37,430 bases of DNA from Halobacteriales archaeon QH_7_66_36 (GTDB lineage: Archaea > Halobacteriota > Halobacteria > Halobacteriales > Haloarculaceae): the NCBI GenBank assembly GCA_003021175.1, contig PXQV01000001.1:244472-281901 (forward strand), written 5' to 3'. The notes beneath the pieces were generated by a model. It saw nothing but the letters and a program-made list of their open reading frames with translations. It had not been told where the DNA came from and did not search any database. Positions within the stretch are counted from its first letter, which is position 1. Every line of letters begins with the position of its first letter. Of the stretch, positions 1-8,666 are shown one piece after another. Position numbers and translations under genes: made by a program.

Positions 1-1238
1 GTCGACCCGAGTCGCCGCGCCCGTCGCTGGACGCGGTCCATGCGGCCGCCCAGCAGTCGGAAGAACTCCGGCATCGCGACGAAGAGGATGATGAGTCCAC
101 GGAGTACGCCGACGAGTTGCGGGGGCACGTCCGTCGCGAAGTCGACGACGGTGGTCCCGGATTTGAGCACGCCGAACAGCAGCGCGGCGAAGCCGACGCC
201 GACTGGGTTGTTGCCCGCGAGGATAGAGACGGTGATCCCGTCGAAGCCGTACGCCGGCACGCCGGTCTGGTAGTTGCCGAGGATCATCAGCACGTACAGC
301 GCGCCGCCGAGCCCGCCCAGCGCGCCGGAGAGAGCGAAGCTCGCCACGACGGTCCGGGCCGCGTCCACGCCGCCGTACTCAGCTGCCTCCGGCTGGAGGC
401 CGCTCGTCCGCAGATCGTAGCCGAAGGACGTGTGCGCGAGCAGATAGTAGATCGCGACGATGAGACCGATCCCGAACAGGAGTGCGATCAGCGAGAAGTT
501 GCCGCGAGGGTCGAAGGCGATTGCTGGGAAGTTGGCGTAACTTGGGAGCGCCCGCGTCTGTGTCGCCGCGCTCGTGGGATCTTTGAACTGATTGAGGACG
601 AGGTAGCCGACGACGCCCGTCGCGACGAAGTTCAGCATGATCGTCGTGATGACCTCGTTTGCGTCGGCGCACGCCTTCAGCGCCCCCGGTATCGCGCCGT
701 AGAAGCCCCCGCCGACCGCGCCGGCGAGCAGTCCGAGCGGAACGAGCGTCAGTGTGCCGACGAACCCGGAGACGACCGGCGCAGCCGCGAGCACTGTCAA
801 CGCGGTCGAGAAACCACCGACGACGAGTTGCCCCTGCGTCCCGATGTTGAACACGCCCGCGCGGAACGCGACCGCGACGGAGAGCCCGGTGAAGATGAGC
901 ACCGTCGTCTCTCGTAGCGTGACGGCCATCTGTGCGTTGCGCGGGCTCCACCCTGCCGAGAACGGGTCGCCGAGCGCGCCGAGGAACAAGCGGTCGTACA
1001 CCGCAACCGGGTCGTAACAGAAGCCGACGGCGAAGAGCCGCGGGACGCCGAATGGTGTCGGATGGGTGAGTACGAACGCAGCGCTCGAACAGGCGGTCAT
1101 CCGCCCGGCGACGAGCACGAGGAGCGTGCCGACGAGTATCGACGAGAGCAGCGCCGCGAGGCTGATGGCAAGTCGCTCGGTCGCCGACGCGGTCACGAGT
1201 CGCGCCAGCAGTCGCTCGATCCGGTCACGCCAGCTCAC
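1..1238 (-). CDS. BMP-family ABC transporter permease (YufP-like), cut by window edge
   Basis: This is an inner-membrane permease of an ABC importer of the BMP/nucleoside type. It opens with a GTG at 1238 that overlaps the TGA of the upstream ATPase gene by four bases, which indicates translational coupling. The frame stays open to base 1, about 412 codons, so the C-terminus lies outside the window. Hydrophobic segments start near residue 28, and the family motif FNIGTQGQ follows near residue 127. Later come the ANEVITTIMLNF loop and the YGGVDAARTVV / SGALGGLGGALYV segments typical of YufP-like and branched-chain permeases. A second permease (YufQ-like) would be expected beyond base 1. The substrate is inferred from the BMP lipoprotein only: nucleoside or a similar small molecule. 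Confidence 0.9.
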   Translation of the reverse strand, partial: MSWRDRIERLLARLVTASATERLAISLAALLSSILVGTLLVLVAGRMTACSSAAFVLTHPTPFGVPRLFAVGFCYDPVAVYDRLFLGALGDPFSAGWSPRNAQMAVTLRETTVLIFTGLSVAVAFRAGVFNIGTQGQLVVGGFSTALTVLAAAPVVSGFVGTLTLVPLGLLAGAVGGGFYGAIPGALKACADANEVITTIMLNFVATGVVGYLVLNQFKDPTSAATQTRALPSYANFPAIAFDPRGNFSLIALLFGIGLIVAIYYLLAHTSFGYDLRTSGLQPEAAEYGGVDAARTVVASFALSGALGGLGGALYVLMILGNYQTGVPAYGFDGITVSILAGNNPVGVGFAALLFGVLKSGTTVVDFATDVPPQLVGVLRGLIILFVAMPEFFRLLGGRMDRVQRRARRLGS

Positions 1239-2717
1239 GACTCCTCACCCGCGAGCCGGAGGGACGGGAGCGAGCGACTCGGCTCCTCCCCCGCCATCAG
1301 CAGCCCCAGTTCCTCTTCGGTCACGTCGTCCGGGTCGACGACGGCCATCAGCTCGCCGCCGTGCATCACGGCGAGTCGGTCCGAGAGCATCTGTATCTCC
1401 TCCAGCTTCGAGGAGACGAGCAGCACCGCACCGCCGGCGTTCCGGAGGTCGAGCAGTCGGTCGTTGATGAACTCCGTCGACCCGATGTCGACGCCACGGG
1501 TCGGATGGGTGGCGACGAGCAGCGACGGATCCCGCTCGAACTCGCGGCCGACGATGAACTTCTGCTGATTGCCGCCGGACAGCGACACCGAGCGAGCGTC
1601 CGGGTCCGGCGGGCGCACGTCGTACTCCTTGACGACCGCTTCGGCGTGGTCGCGCGCTCGGTCCCAGTCGATGCGACCGCCCGCGGCGAACGCCGACGCG
1701 TGCTGACTGCCGAGCAGGCCGTTCTCCACGAGGTCGAAGTCCATCACCAGCCCGCGCTCCTGTCTGTCCTCCGGGATGTACGCCATCCCGGCCTCGATGT
1801 GGTTGAGCCGCGACCAGTCGGCCACGTCGCGTCCCTCGAAGTCGACCCGGCCGGCGGTCGGCTCGCGGAGCCCGGTTATCGCCTCGACCAACTCCGCCTG
1901 TCCGTTGCCGTCGACGCCGGCGATGCCGAACACCTCGCCGGCCCGGACGCCGAAGGACACGCCGTCGACGACGGTGACGCCACGCGAGTCCTCGACCGTG
2001 AGGCCGTCGACGCGGAGCGTCTCGTCGCCGGGGTCGCTCGGTCGCGCGTCCGTCTCCATCAGCACCTCGCGGCCGACCATCAGTTCCGCGAGCGCCTCGC
2101 GGTCGGTGTCGTCCGCGGAGACGCTCTCGACGTTCTTGCCGTCTCGGAGGACGGTTATCTCGTCGGCCGCCTCCATCGCCTCCCCTAGCTTGTGCGTGAT
2201 GAAAATCACCGTTTTGCCGGCCGCGGTGAGTTCCTCGAACACCGCCAGAAGCTCCTCGACTTCCTGTGGCGTCAACACCGCCGTCGGCTCGTCGAGGATC
2301 AACACGTCGGCACCGCGGTACAGCGCCTTGAGTATCTCGACGCGCTGCTGGACGCCGACGCTCACCGTCTCGATGCGAGCGTCGGGCTCGACCGCGAAGC
2401 CGTACCGCTCGCTCAGTTCGCGCACCTCGCGGCGGGCCTGCTCGCGGTCGACCGAAGTGCTGGTGGATCATCCCGACGCCGGCGTCGATGGCGTCGCCCG
2501 GCGACTCGAAGGATCGTTCTTCGCCGTCGACCACGACCCGGCCCTCCTCGGGCTGGTAAAGCCCGTAGAGGACGTTCATCAGGGTCGTCTTGCCAGCGCC
2601 GTTCTCACCGAGCAGCGCGTGGACGCTCCCCCGCTCGACTTCGAGCGTCACGTCGTCGTTGGCGACGACGCCGGGGAAGCGCTTCGTGATTCCGTCGAGA
2701 TGGACGGCGTCGGCCAT
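1235..2717 (-). pseudogene. BMP-type ABC transporter ATPase, broken by an internal deletion with frame loss
   Basis: This would be the tandem-domain ATPase that drives the importer. The first frame (start ATG at 2717) reads through Walker A ([11 protein letters not shown]) to the Q-loop GMIHQHF near residue 88. The frame then breaks at about 2454, and the rest continues in another frame with [18 protein letters not shown], the first-domain signature and Walker B ([16 protein letters not shown]), and the whole second domain ([28 protein letters not shown]). Homologues of this family carry about 22-23 more residues between HQHF and VDR (the 'MLV..FTVAENIVLG' stretch). They are absent here, so this is a deletion with frame loss and not a single-base error. 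It lies 5 nt after the BMP gene and overlaps the permease start. It is either a true pseudogene or a sequence/assembly fault. Confidence 0.85.
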
Positions 2718-2722
2718 CCGGC

Positions 2723-3877
2723 TCAGACGTTCGTCGGGTCCGTCGGAACGTCGACGCTACCATCGATGATCGACTGTGCGGCGGCGTCGATCTCGCTCTT
2801 GACCTCCGCGGATATCTCCGCGCCGAGCTGCTGGCCGTAGGTGATACCCACGCCGTCGTCGGCCAGTCCGAGCGAGGTCGTCGCGCCGCCCTCGAAGCTC
2901 CCGTTCACCGTCGCCTCGATGGCGCTGTAGACGGCGGTGTCGACCCGCTTCACCATCGACGCGAGGATCACGTCCGCGTACGAGGACTTCGTCACCGACT
3001 GGTCGCGGTCGACGCCGATTGCGAAGCGGCCCTCCTCCTGTGCGGCCTGAAACACCCCCGTGCCGGTGTTGCCCGAGGCGTGGTACACGATGTCGGCTCC
3101 GCTGTTGTACATCTGGAGGGCCGCCTCCTTGCCGGCCGCCGGGTCGTTGAACGAACCGGTGTAGGCCGTCTGCACGTCGAGGTCGTCGGAGGCCGACTTC
3201 ACGCCGGAGACGAAGCCAGCTTCGAACGTCGCGATCAGGTCGGACTCGACGCCGCCGACGAAGCCCAGATTCGTCGAGTCACTGGCCGTCGACCCGCCGC
3301 CGGCAGAGAAGGAGCGCGTCGACAGCAGGCCGGCGAGCCTGCCGACGAGGAACGACCCTTCCTCCTCGGCGAAGACGTACGAGCCGACGTTGTCGAACTG
3401 CTCGTCGCCCTCGTCGTCGCCGTCGGTGTCTCTCATCGGCACCGCGTCGACGATCTGGAACGACTGCTCGGGATACTCGGGAGCGACCTTCGAGAGCGCG
3501 TCACCCTGTAGGAAGCCGATACACGTGACGAGGTCGTAGTTCGGGTCGGTCTCCTGTGCGAACTGCCGCTGGAGATCCTCGAAGTCGGAGGGCTGCTGTG
3601 GCTGGACCTTGCGGGACTCGACGCCGAAGTCCTCGGCCGCCTGCTGGACGCCCTGCTGGGCTTGGTCGTTGAACGAGCCGTCGCCGAGCCCGCCCGTCGC
3701 GTACACGATGCCGGCGTTGGCAGACGCGCTCGCCTCGGCACCGCCACCGCTGCTCGACGTCTCGGTGTCGCCGCCGTCCGACGTCTCCTCACTGGACGGA
3801 CCACCCGAACAGCCTGCGAATCCGGCGACGCCTGCTGCGCCCGCGCCTGTGATGAACCGGCGTCTGTCGAGTTTTAT
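2723..3877 (-). CDS. BMP-family substrate-binding lipoprotein with non-standard ATA start
   Basis: This is the extracellular solute-binding lipoprotein of the ABC importer. The N-terminus reads [22 protein letters not shown], a twin-arginine signal ending in a lipobox Cys near residue 23. A Ser/Gly/Thr/Glu-rich linker follows, and then the BMP/PnrA fold ([18 protein letters not shown], the DLVTCIGF segment, [13 protein letters not shown]). No ATG, GTG or TTG precedes the signal in frame: the codon before KLDRRR is ATA at 3877-3875, directly after an in-frame TAG. A TATA-like box lies about 29 nt upstream of that ATA, as expected for a leaderless message starting there, so I place the start at ATA. 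The next usable start is GTG at 3706, but it would remove the whole export signal. It heads the operon with the ATPase and permease. Confidence 0.85.
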   Translation of the reverse strand: MKLDRRRFITGAGAAGVAGFAGCSGGPSSEETSDGGDTETSSSGGGAEASASANAGIVYATGGLGDGSFNDQAQQGVQQAAEDFGVESRKVQPQQPSDFEDLQRQFAQETDPNYDLVTCIGFLQGDALSKVAPEYPEQSFQIVDAVPMRDTDGDDEGDEQFDNVGSYVFAEEEGSFLVGRLAGLLSTRSFSAGGGSTASDSTNLGFVGGVESDLIATFEAGFVSGVKSASDDLDVQTAYTGSFNDPAAGKEAALQMYNSGADIVYHASGNTGTGVFQAAQEEGRFAIGVDRDQSVTKSSYADVILASMVKRVDTAVYSAIEATVNGSFEGGATTSLGLADDGVGITYGQQLGAEISAEVKSEIDAAAQSIIDGSVDVPTDPTNV

Positions 3878-3901
3878 CTATTCCGTAACGCCGCAGCCCC
3901 C

Positions 3902-3910
3902 GATAATAAG
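3902..3910 (-). promoter_or_regulatory. TATA-like promoter of the BMP operon
   Basis: On the minus strand the sequence cttattatc is centred about 29 nt before the ATA codon taken as the BMP start. That is the usual TATA-to-start distance of leaderless haloarchaeal genes, and it supports transcription beginning at or near 3877. Confidence 0.5.
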
Positions 3911-3953
3911 CGCTACGACCCGCTTTGAGCGCGCTGACAGGTGTGGGCAGGAC

Positions 3954-5249
3954 TCACAGCTCGGCTTCGACGGTCTCTCGCGCCCGGTCGACGAGCGCGT
4001 CAACGTCCTCTGCCTCGGCGTAGATCCGAACGTACGGCTCCGTTCCCGACGGGCGCACGAGCACCCACGACGCGTCCGGCCGTTCGACGCGGACGCCGTA
4101 CTCCGTGTCGACCTCGCCGTCGGGAAACGCCGCCGGCAGTCGCTCGGTGAGCGCCGCCATCACCCGTTCCTTCTCGTCGTCGGGACAGGGGACCGACACC
4201 TTCCGGTACGGCCGCTCCGTCACCGGGTCGCGCAGGCCGTCCAGCCCCGACTCAGCGACGAGCCGCGTCAGCACCGCCGCGCTCGCGACGCCGTCGATCC
4301 ACGGACCGAACGCGGGGTGGATGTGTTTCCACGGCTCGGCCGCGAATGCGACGCCCGTCTCCGCGTCGCCGCGGGCTGCGGCGATACCCTCGTGGAGCGC
4401 GCCGAGCCGCACGCGCTCGACCCGCCCGCCCGCGGCCCGGACCCGCTCGTCGATGCGGGCGGAGGCGTTCGGCGTCGTCACGACCACCGGGTCCGCCGTC
4501 ACGGCCTCGCGCACGAACCGCTCGGCCAGCACCGCGAGCACGGTGTCCTCGTGGACCACCTCGCCGTCGCCGTCGACGACAACGATGCGGTCGGCGTCGC
4601 CGTCGTGGCCGATGCCGAACGCCGCGTCGCCGTCGCGGACGAACGCCCGGAGTTCCGACAGCGAGTCGGCGGTCGGCTTCGACCCGCGGGCCGGGAAGTG
4701 GCCGTCCACCTGTGCGTTGAGCGCGACCACGTCCGCACCGAGCGCGCGCAACACCGCCGGCGTCGCGACGCTCGCCATCCCGGTGCCACAGTCGACGGCG
4801 ACGCGCAGGCCGTCGGGGTCCGCGCCGATACCCCGGGCGTACTCCGCGACCGCGTCTCGGTAGTCGGCGAGCACGTCCGCGCGCTCGGCGTCGCCGAACT
4901 GGTCCCATGGGACCGGTCGCTCGTTGGCTTCGACCCGCGTTTCGACCGCGCGTTCGGCCTCGCGGTCGTACTCCTCGCCGTCGACGAACAGCTTCAGCCC
5001 GTTGTCCATCGGCGGATTGTGGCTCGCCGTCACCACGCGCGCGCCGCCGGACTGGAGACCGCTGGCGACGGTGTCCGCCAGCGCCGTGCCCGTCTCGCGA
5101 CCGTCGCGGCCGACGGCGAACACCGGCGTCTCGTCGGAACCCGTCTCGCGTGCGTGCTGGGCGGCCGCGCGGCCGACCGCCAGCGCCGCCGCCGGGGTGA
5201 CTCGGTCGCGAACGTCGCCGCGGATGCCCGCGGTGCCGAACAGTTCCAT
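3954..5249 (-). CDS. Phosphohexomutase (phosphomannomutase/phosphoglucosamine mutase type) with a missing N-terminal segment
   Basis: This is a cytosolic alpha-D-phosphohexomutase that interconverts 1- and 6-phosphosugars for glycan and nucleotide-sugar synthesis; mannose versus glucosamine preference cannot be read from the sequence. It has the N-terminal FGTAGIRGD, the catalytic serine loop TASHNPP (Ser76), the metal-binding GHDGDADR and the C-terminal phosphate-binding RPSGTEPYVR. One oddity is clear: GLQSGGARVV (about residues 64-73) runs straight into TASHNPP. Family members have about 22-23 residues there, including a 'PTPA' motif. The frame is kept, and the 431 residues plus this segment would give the usual length of about 450. 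The catalytic residues remain, but a strand and helix of domain I are gone, so activity is doubtful unless this is a sequence error near 5033. Confidence 0.88.
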   Translation of the reverse strand: MELFGTAGIRGDVRDRVTPAAALAVGRAAAQHARETGSDETPVFAVGRDGRETGTALADTVASGLQSGGARVVTASHNPPMDNGLKLFVDGEEYDREAERAVETRVEANERPVPWDQFGDAERADVLADYRDAVAEYARGIGADPDGLRVAVDCGTGMASVATPAVLRALGADVVALNAQVDGHFPARGSKPTADSLSELRAFVRDGDAAFGIGHDGDADRIVVVDGDGEVVHEDTVLAVLAERFVREAVTADPVVVTTPNASARIDERVRAAGGRVERVRLGALHEGIAAARGDAETGVAFAAEPWKHIHPAFGPWIDGVASAAVLTRLVAESGLDGLRDPVTERPYRKVSVPCPDDEKERVMAALTERLPAAFPDGEVDTEYGVRVERPDASWVLVRPSGTEPYVRIYAEAEDVDALVDRARETVEAEL

Positions 5250-5293
5250 ACCGTGAGTTGCAGACCGGGGTATTTCAACCGTGTCGTCCGCAG

Positions 5294-5420
5294 GTAGTGT
5301 TCAGATACGCACAGAGGAGCCGGTACAGCCAGTGTGCCAAGCTTGGAAGCCCCCGCCGGCCCCTTCCAGTCCCACCCGACCGCGCTTGGTCGGGCAGCCG
5401 TCGCCTATCTGAACACCGTC
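5294..5420 (-). repeat. Dispersed intergenic repeat, copy A (short form)
   Basis: This member of the repeat family is found at four places in the window. Read on the minus strand it carries a TGTTCAGATA box (plus-strand copy TATCTGAACA at 5406-5415), then the core GTGGGACTGGAAGGGGC (reverse of 5361-5377), and after only three bases GGGGGCTTCC (reverse of 5345-5354). A second TGTTCAGATA in the opposite sense lies at 5298-5307, so the whole copy is bounded by 10-bp inverted repeats. The 5250-5452 gap holds nothing else that I can support as a gene. Confidence 0.6.
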
Positions 5421-5452
5421 CGTCCGCGCGCTTTAAAGTGAAAAATCGGCGA

Positions 5453-5902
5453 CTACAGCTCGACGCCGCTGGGGATGAGCGAGTGTTGGCGCAACAGCCC
5501 GCCGTCCGCGTCGTAGACGAGGAACGTCCCCTTGTGCTGTTCGAGGAAGTGGTCGCCGTCGATGGAGACTTGGATGCGATACCGGTGCTGTTCGTCCGTC
5601 TCCTTGCCGTACTCGCGTGCGGCGTCGATGAACCGGAGCACGTCGTCGCTGTCGGCGTTGAGTTCGAGGACGAACTCGCCGGTCACGCGGTTGGTAACGG
5701 AGACGACTGCCTCCGGCGATTCGTCTATCGGGCCTTGGAGCCGGCAGGCCACGTCGACCTCGTCGGCCGCGAGCGGTTCGCCCGTCGCGTCGGTGAGCCG
5801 CTCGGCCAACTGATCGGACGGCCCCTCGAAGTCGATGGCCACCGTTGGAACCCCCGAGGTGTCGAGATTGCTCGCCTCCAGCGTGAAGTAGTCGCGCCGC
5901 AT
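5453..5902 (-). CDS. Conserved haloarchaeal protein of unknown function (DUF5793-like)
   Basis: This encodes a soluble, very acidic protein of 149 residues beginning MRRDYFTLEASNLDT. It lacks a signal peptide and membrane segments. The pattern of alternating strands (TVAIDFEGPSDQLAERL, EVDVACRLQG, AVVSVTNRVTGEFVLELN, HRYRIQVSIDGDHF) suggests a small beta-rich fold. I associate this N-terminus with the haloarchaeal family DUF5793, from memory and unchecked. It is divergent from the membrane protein at 6012, and the 109-bp gap between them would hold both promoters. No function is proposed. Confidence 0.8.
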   Translation of the reverse strand: MRRDYFTLEASNLDTSGVPTVAIDFEGPSDQLAERLTDATGEPLAADEVDVACRLQGPIDESPEAVVSVTNRVTGEFVLELNADSDDVLRFIDAAREYGKETDEQHRYRIQVSIDGDHFLEQHKGTFLVYDADGGLLRQHSLIPSGVEL

Positions 5903-6011
5903 CTACACACGCTTAGCGTCGCGTCGGCAAGAACGTAACGGGGCCGGCAGGCCCCGCACGGCCCGCAGTCCAGCCCGACAGATTTTACTCACGGGCCGCG
6001 CGCGGGCAACT

Positions 6012-6515
6012 GTGGCGTGGGTCGACCCCGAGTACGCGGGCGAGTTCGCCGTGGTGTCCGCGTGGCTCGCAGCGCTGCTCCCGTGGTCCGTCTCGCTGAG
6101 TTCACCGGCTGGGGGGAGCTTCGTCGTCGTCCGGTTCCCGTTCGTCGCCTTCCAGTTTCTCTTCGGCATCGAACTCGGGGCCGCCGAGGTGCCCGTGTTG
6201 CCGATGTGGGCGGCCCCGGGGTTCCCGCAGAACACCGGCGTCGCGACCGCGTACACGGTTTGGCTGGCGGGCGGCGTCGCCGTCGCGGCCGCGGTAGCGC
6301 TCTCCGTCGTCTACTACGCCCGCGAGACAGATGTCGAGGCGAAGGCTCCAGTCGACCCGGCGCGGCTCATGGGTGGCCTGCTGACGCTCGGTGGCGTGTC
6401 GCTGCTCGGGGCCGTCGGACTCCTCTTCGGCTTCTACGCCGGCGTCACGGTGCCCGTCGGTGCGCTCATCGTGCCGGTGCTCGGCGTCGCACTCCTCCGG
6501 ACGGATGCTCGGTAG
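6012..6515 (+). CDS. Conserved haloarchaeal membrane protein, function unknown
   Basis: This encodes a 167-residue integral membrane protein starting at GTG (MAWVDPEYAG in translation). Five hydrophobic stretches are visible: about residues 12-30, 37-55, 77-100, 117-138 and 142-162. The fourth and fifth are joined by a short loop (GFYAGVTVPVG). There is no signal sequence, metal motif or recognisable transporter signature. It converges with the pilus gene, whose stop is 15 nt away. The GTG is preferred because the conserved-looking WVDPEYAGEFAV begins right after it. Confidence 0.75.
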   Translation: MAWVDPEYAGEFAVVSAWLAALLPWSVSLSSPAGGSFVVVRFPFVAFQFLFGIELGAAEVPVLPMWAAPGFPQNTGVATAYTVWLAGGVAVAAAVALSVVYYARETDVEAKAPVDPARLMGGLLTLGGVSLLGAVGLLFGFYAGVTVPVGALIVPVLGVALLRTDAR

Positions 6516-6530
6516 GGCGGTGACCTGAGT

Positions 6531-8666
6531 TCAGGACGGAACCGGCAGCAGCAGCAGCGCCAGATACGCGATGGCAATCATCAGGGTGGCGTGCTTCGCG
6601 CCGGAGAGCAGGTCGCCCTGACTGAGTTTGCCGGCGGTGAAGCCGGAGACGGCACCCTGAATGATCGTGCTGTGGAGCATGACTGTCGCGTACGCACCGG
6701 TTTGTCGCTGGCCGCTGGTGCCGGTGAGACCAGCGCCGAGTCCGGTACTGGGGACGCTTTGCCCGCTCGCACCGCCCGTCAGTTCGCTTCCGGACGGGAG
6801 TGCCGGGATGAAGACGAGCACCAGCGCCGCGACGATGCCGATGAACACGAAAAACGAGATGTAGATGATGAGCACGTAGATGATGAGCTCCTGTCGGCGG
6901 CGACGCTCCAGCCGGCGGTCGGTCTGCGCCTCGTCGGCGGCGATACGCAACACCGGTGCGACGTCGTCGCTGGCGTGGACGGCGTTCACGATGAGGACGA
7001 CTGCACGGGCCGCCAGCGGCGACTCTGCCCGCGACGCGAACCGCACCAGCGCGTCCGACGTCTTCGCCCCGAACTCGATGTCCCGCCGAACCTGTCGGAT
7101 GAGATCCGTCAGCCCGGGGACGCTCTTGGGTTCGAGTTCCCTGATGCTCCGGGTGACACCCATCCCCGCCTCGGTCCGGTCGGCCAGCCGGTCGATGAAG
7201 TCGGGAAGCGCCCGCTCGATCCGCCGGAGCCGGCTGCTGGAGATGTACTCCGCGACCGAGAACGGGGCGAGCACCAGCAGTGCCCCCTGAATCAGGTAGT
7301 CGTCTGCCGTCGTGATGCTCATCGTCCCGGTCGAGTACAGTTCGTACAGCTGAACGAACACGTACGTGGTCGCGATCGCCATCGAGACGTACAACACCGT
7401 CAGCGGCGACCGCACCGCCGCGTCGAACGGATTGGCGACGGTTTGCCGAACTCCACGGAGCCGGTCGTACATGTAGATCCGTTCAAGGTTCGCGCGGTCG
7501 GTCGGCAGCACGCCGCCGTCGGTCACAGTCTTCTCGGGCGTCTCTTCCGACGATGACGACGGCCCGCCCCGGTGGAGCATCTCCGCGCCGATCTCTGCGA
7601 CGCCACCCTCGCTGTCCAGTCCCAACTCCGCGGTGAGCCCGCCCAGATACGACATGAACCCGACCGTCGTGAGCGGGATGATCCCGTAGACGAACACGCG
7701 CAATGGATCGAGCGTGCCGCCGAACAGGAGACCGATGATGACGAGGATGGTGATGAGGAACAGCGGACCCGCGACGAGCAGCGCGACGTACCCCTCGGCG
7801 AGCGCGGCCAGTTCCTCCAACACCTGCTGTTGGCGCGTCTTTCTGTCGTCCCTGTACTTCTCGTACTCCTCGCGGAAGTACTCCGACATCGGCCGGCCCG
7901 TCCGGAGCACGTCGCTGAGATTCTCGGCGAAGTTGGCGAACTCCGTGCTCGGGGTCGTCTGCGCCAGCCGACGGGTGGCGTTCAGGAAGTCGGCGTTTGA
8001 GAACTGCATATCGCGGAGGCTGACGACCAGTTCCTCGGCGGTCTCGCCGAAGTAGTCGCTGTTCTGTCCGGTGATCTCGACGAGTTTCTTGTGAGTCATC
8101 CCGCTGCGCGAGAGCGCGAACATGAACGCGACGGTGCGGGGAAGCGACTCGTCGATGGCGGCCTCTCGCTTGTCGGCGATCTGTCGCGGCCGGTACCACC
8201 GGTAGAGATACACGAGGCCGCCCGTGCCGACCCCGCTGACCACGCCACCGACGACGAAGACGGCGATCACCTGTGCCGGCGTCGGATCCGGAAACGCGAG
8301 TTGGCCGGCGAGGAACTGCAGCTGCCCGGGGAGTTCGGATCTGAGCGTTGCCTCCGGCACCGCCAACAGGTCGAAGACGAATCCGATGGCGGCGATGCCG
8401 AGCAGCGAGCCGGCCATCACACACAGGCTGGCGTACAGCAGCGTCTTGGCCGCGTACACGCGGTAGGTGACGCCGAGTCGCGCCGACTGGACGAGCCCTT
8501 CCCGGCGTACCTGTCGCGGCGTGTCGTTGTCGACGTACGATCCGAACAGCTGGAGTGCGACGCGGTTGAGTTGGCGATTGGTGCGTTCGATCCGCGAGCC
8601 GACGACGAGCGCAACGACGACAAGCCCGCCGAGGACGATCACTCCGAATCGTCCGAGCGGGATCAT
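6531..8666 (-). CDS. pilC: Archaeal type IV pilus inner-membrane core protein PilC (T2SSF/TadC family)
   Basis: This encodes the polytopic platform protein of an archaeal type IV pilus or archaellum-like machine. Its 711 residues carry two T2SSF modules. The first has a cytoplasmic part (IADKREAAIDESLPRTVAFMFALSRSGM, about residues 163-190) followed by membrane helices near 295-345. The second (about 480-640, LPDFIDRLADRTEAGMG) is followed by helices near 600-635 and at the C-terminus. Extra hydrophobic segments sit at 5-25, 75-105 and 140-162. The length and double module match euryarchaeal PilC/TadC proteins. Its ATG shares one base with the stop of pilB, so the two are co-translated. No prepilin gene is visible nearby, so the pilus it serves cannot be named. 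Confidence 0.9.
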   Translation of the reverse strand: MIPLGRFGVIVLGGLVVVALVVGSRIERTNRQLNRVALQLFGSYVDNDTPRQVRREGLVQSARLGVTYRVYAAKTLLYASLCVMAGSLLGIAAIGFVFDLLAVPEATLRSELPGQLQFLAGQLAFPDPTPAQVIAVFVVGGVVSGVGTGGLVYLYRWYRPRQIADKREAAIDESLPRTVAFMFALSRSGMTHKKLVEITGQNSDYFGETAEELVVSLRDMQFSNADFLNATRRLAQTTPSTEFANFAENLSDVLRTGRPMSEYFREEYEKYRDDRKTRQQQVLEELAALAEGYVALLVAGPLFLITILVIIGLLFGGTLDPLRVFVYGIIPLTTVGFMSYLGGLTAELGLDSEGGVAEIGAEMLHRGGPSSSSEETPEKTVTDGGVLPTDRANLERIYMYDRLRGVRQTVANPFDAAVRSPLTVLYVSMAIATTYVFVQLYELYSTGTMSITTADDYLIQGALLVLAPFSVAEYISSSRLRRIERALPDFIDRLADRTEAGMGVTRSIRELEPKSVPGLTDLIRQVRRDIEFGAKTSDALVRFASRAESPLAARAVVLIVNAVHASDDVAPVLRIAADEAQTDRRLERRRRQELIIYVLIIYISFFVFIGIVAALVLVFIPALPSGSELTGGASGQSVPSTGLGAGLTGTSGQRQTGAYATVMLHSTIIQGAVSGFTAGKLSQGDLLSGAKHATLMIAIAYLALLLLPVPS

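Noticed and set aside
117-917. Long plus-strand open frame opposite the permease
   Set aside because: The product is Arg/Asp-rich low-complexity sequence; the minus strand encodes a clear permease with family motifs. It is a high-GC shadow frame.
3609-5297. 562-codon plus-strand frame opposite the BMP and phosphohexomutase genes
   Set aside because: It has no domain pattern and lies antisense to two recognised genes.
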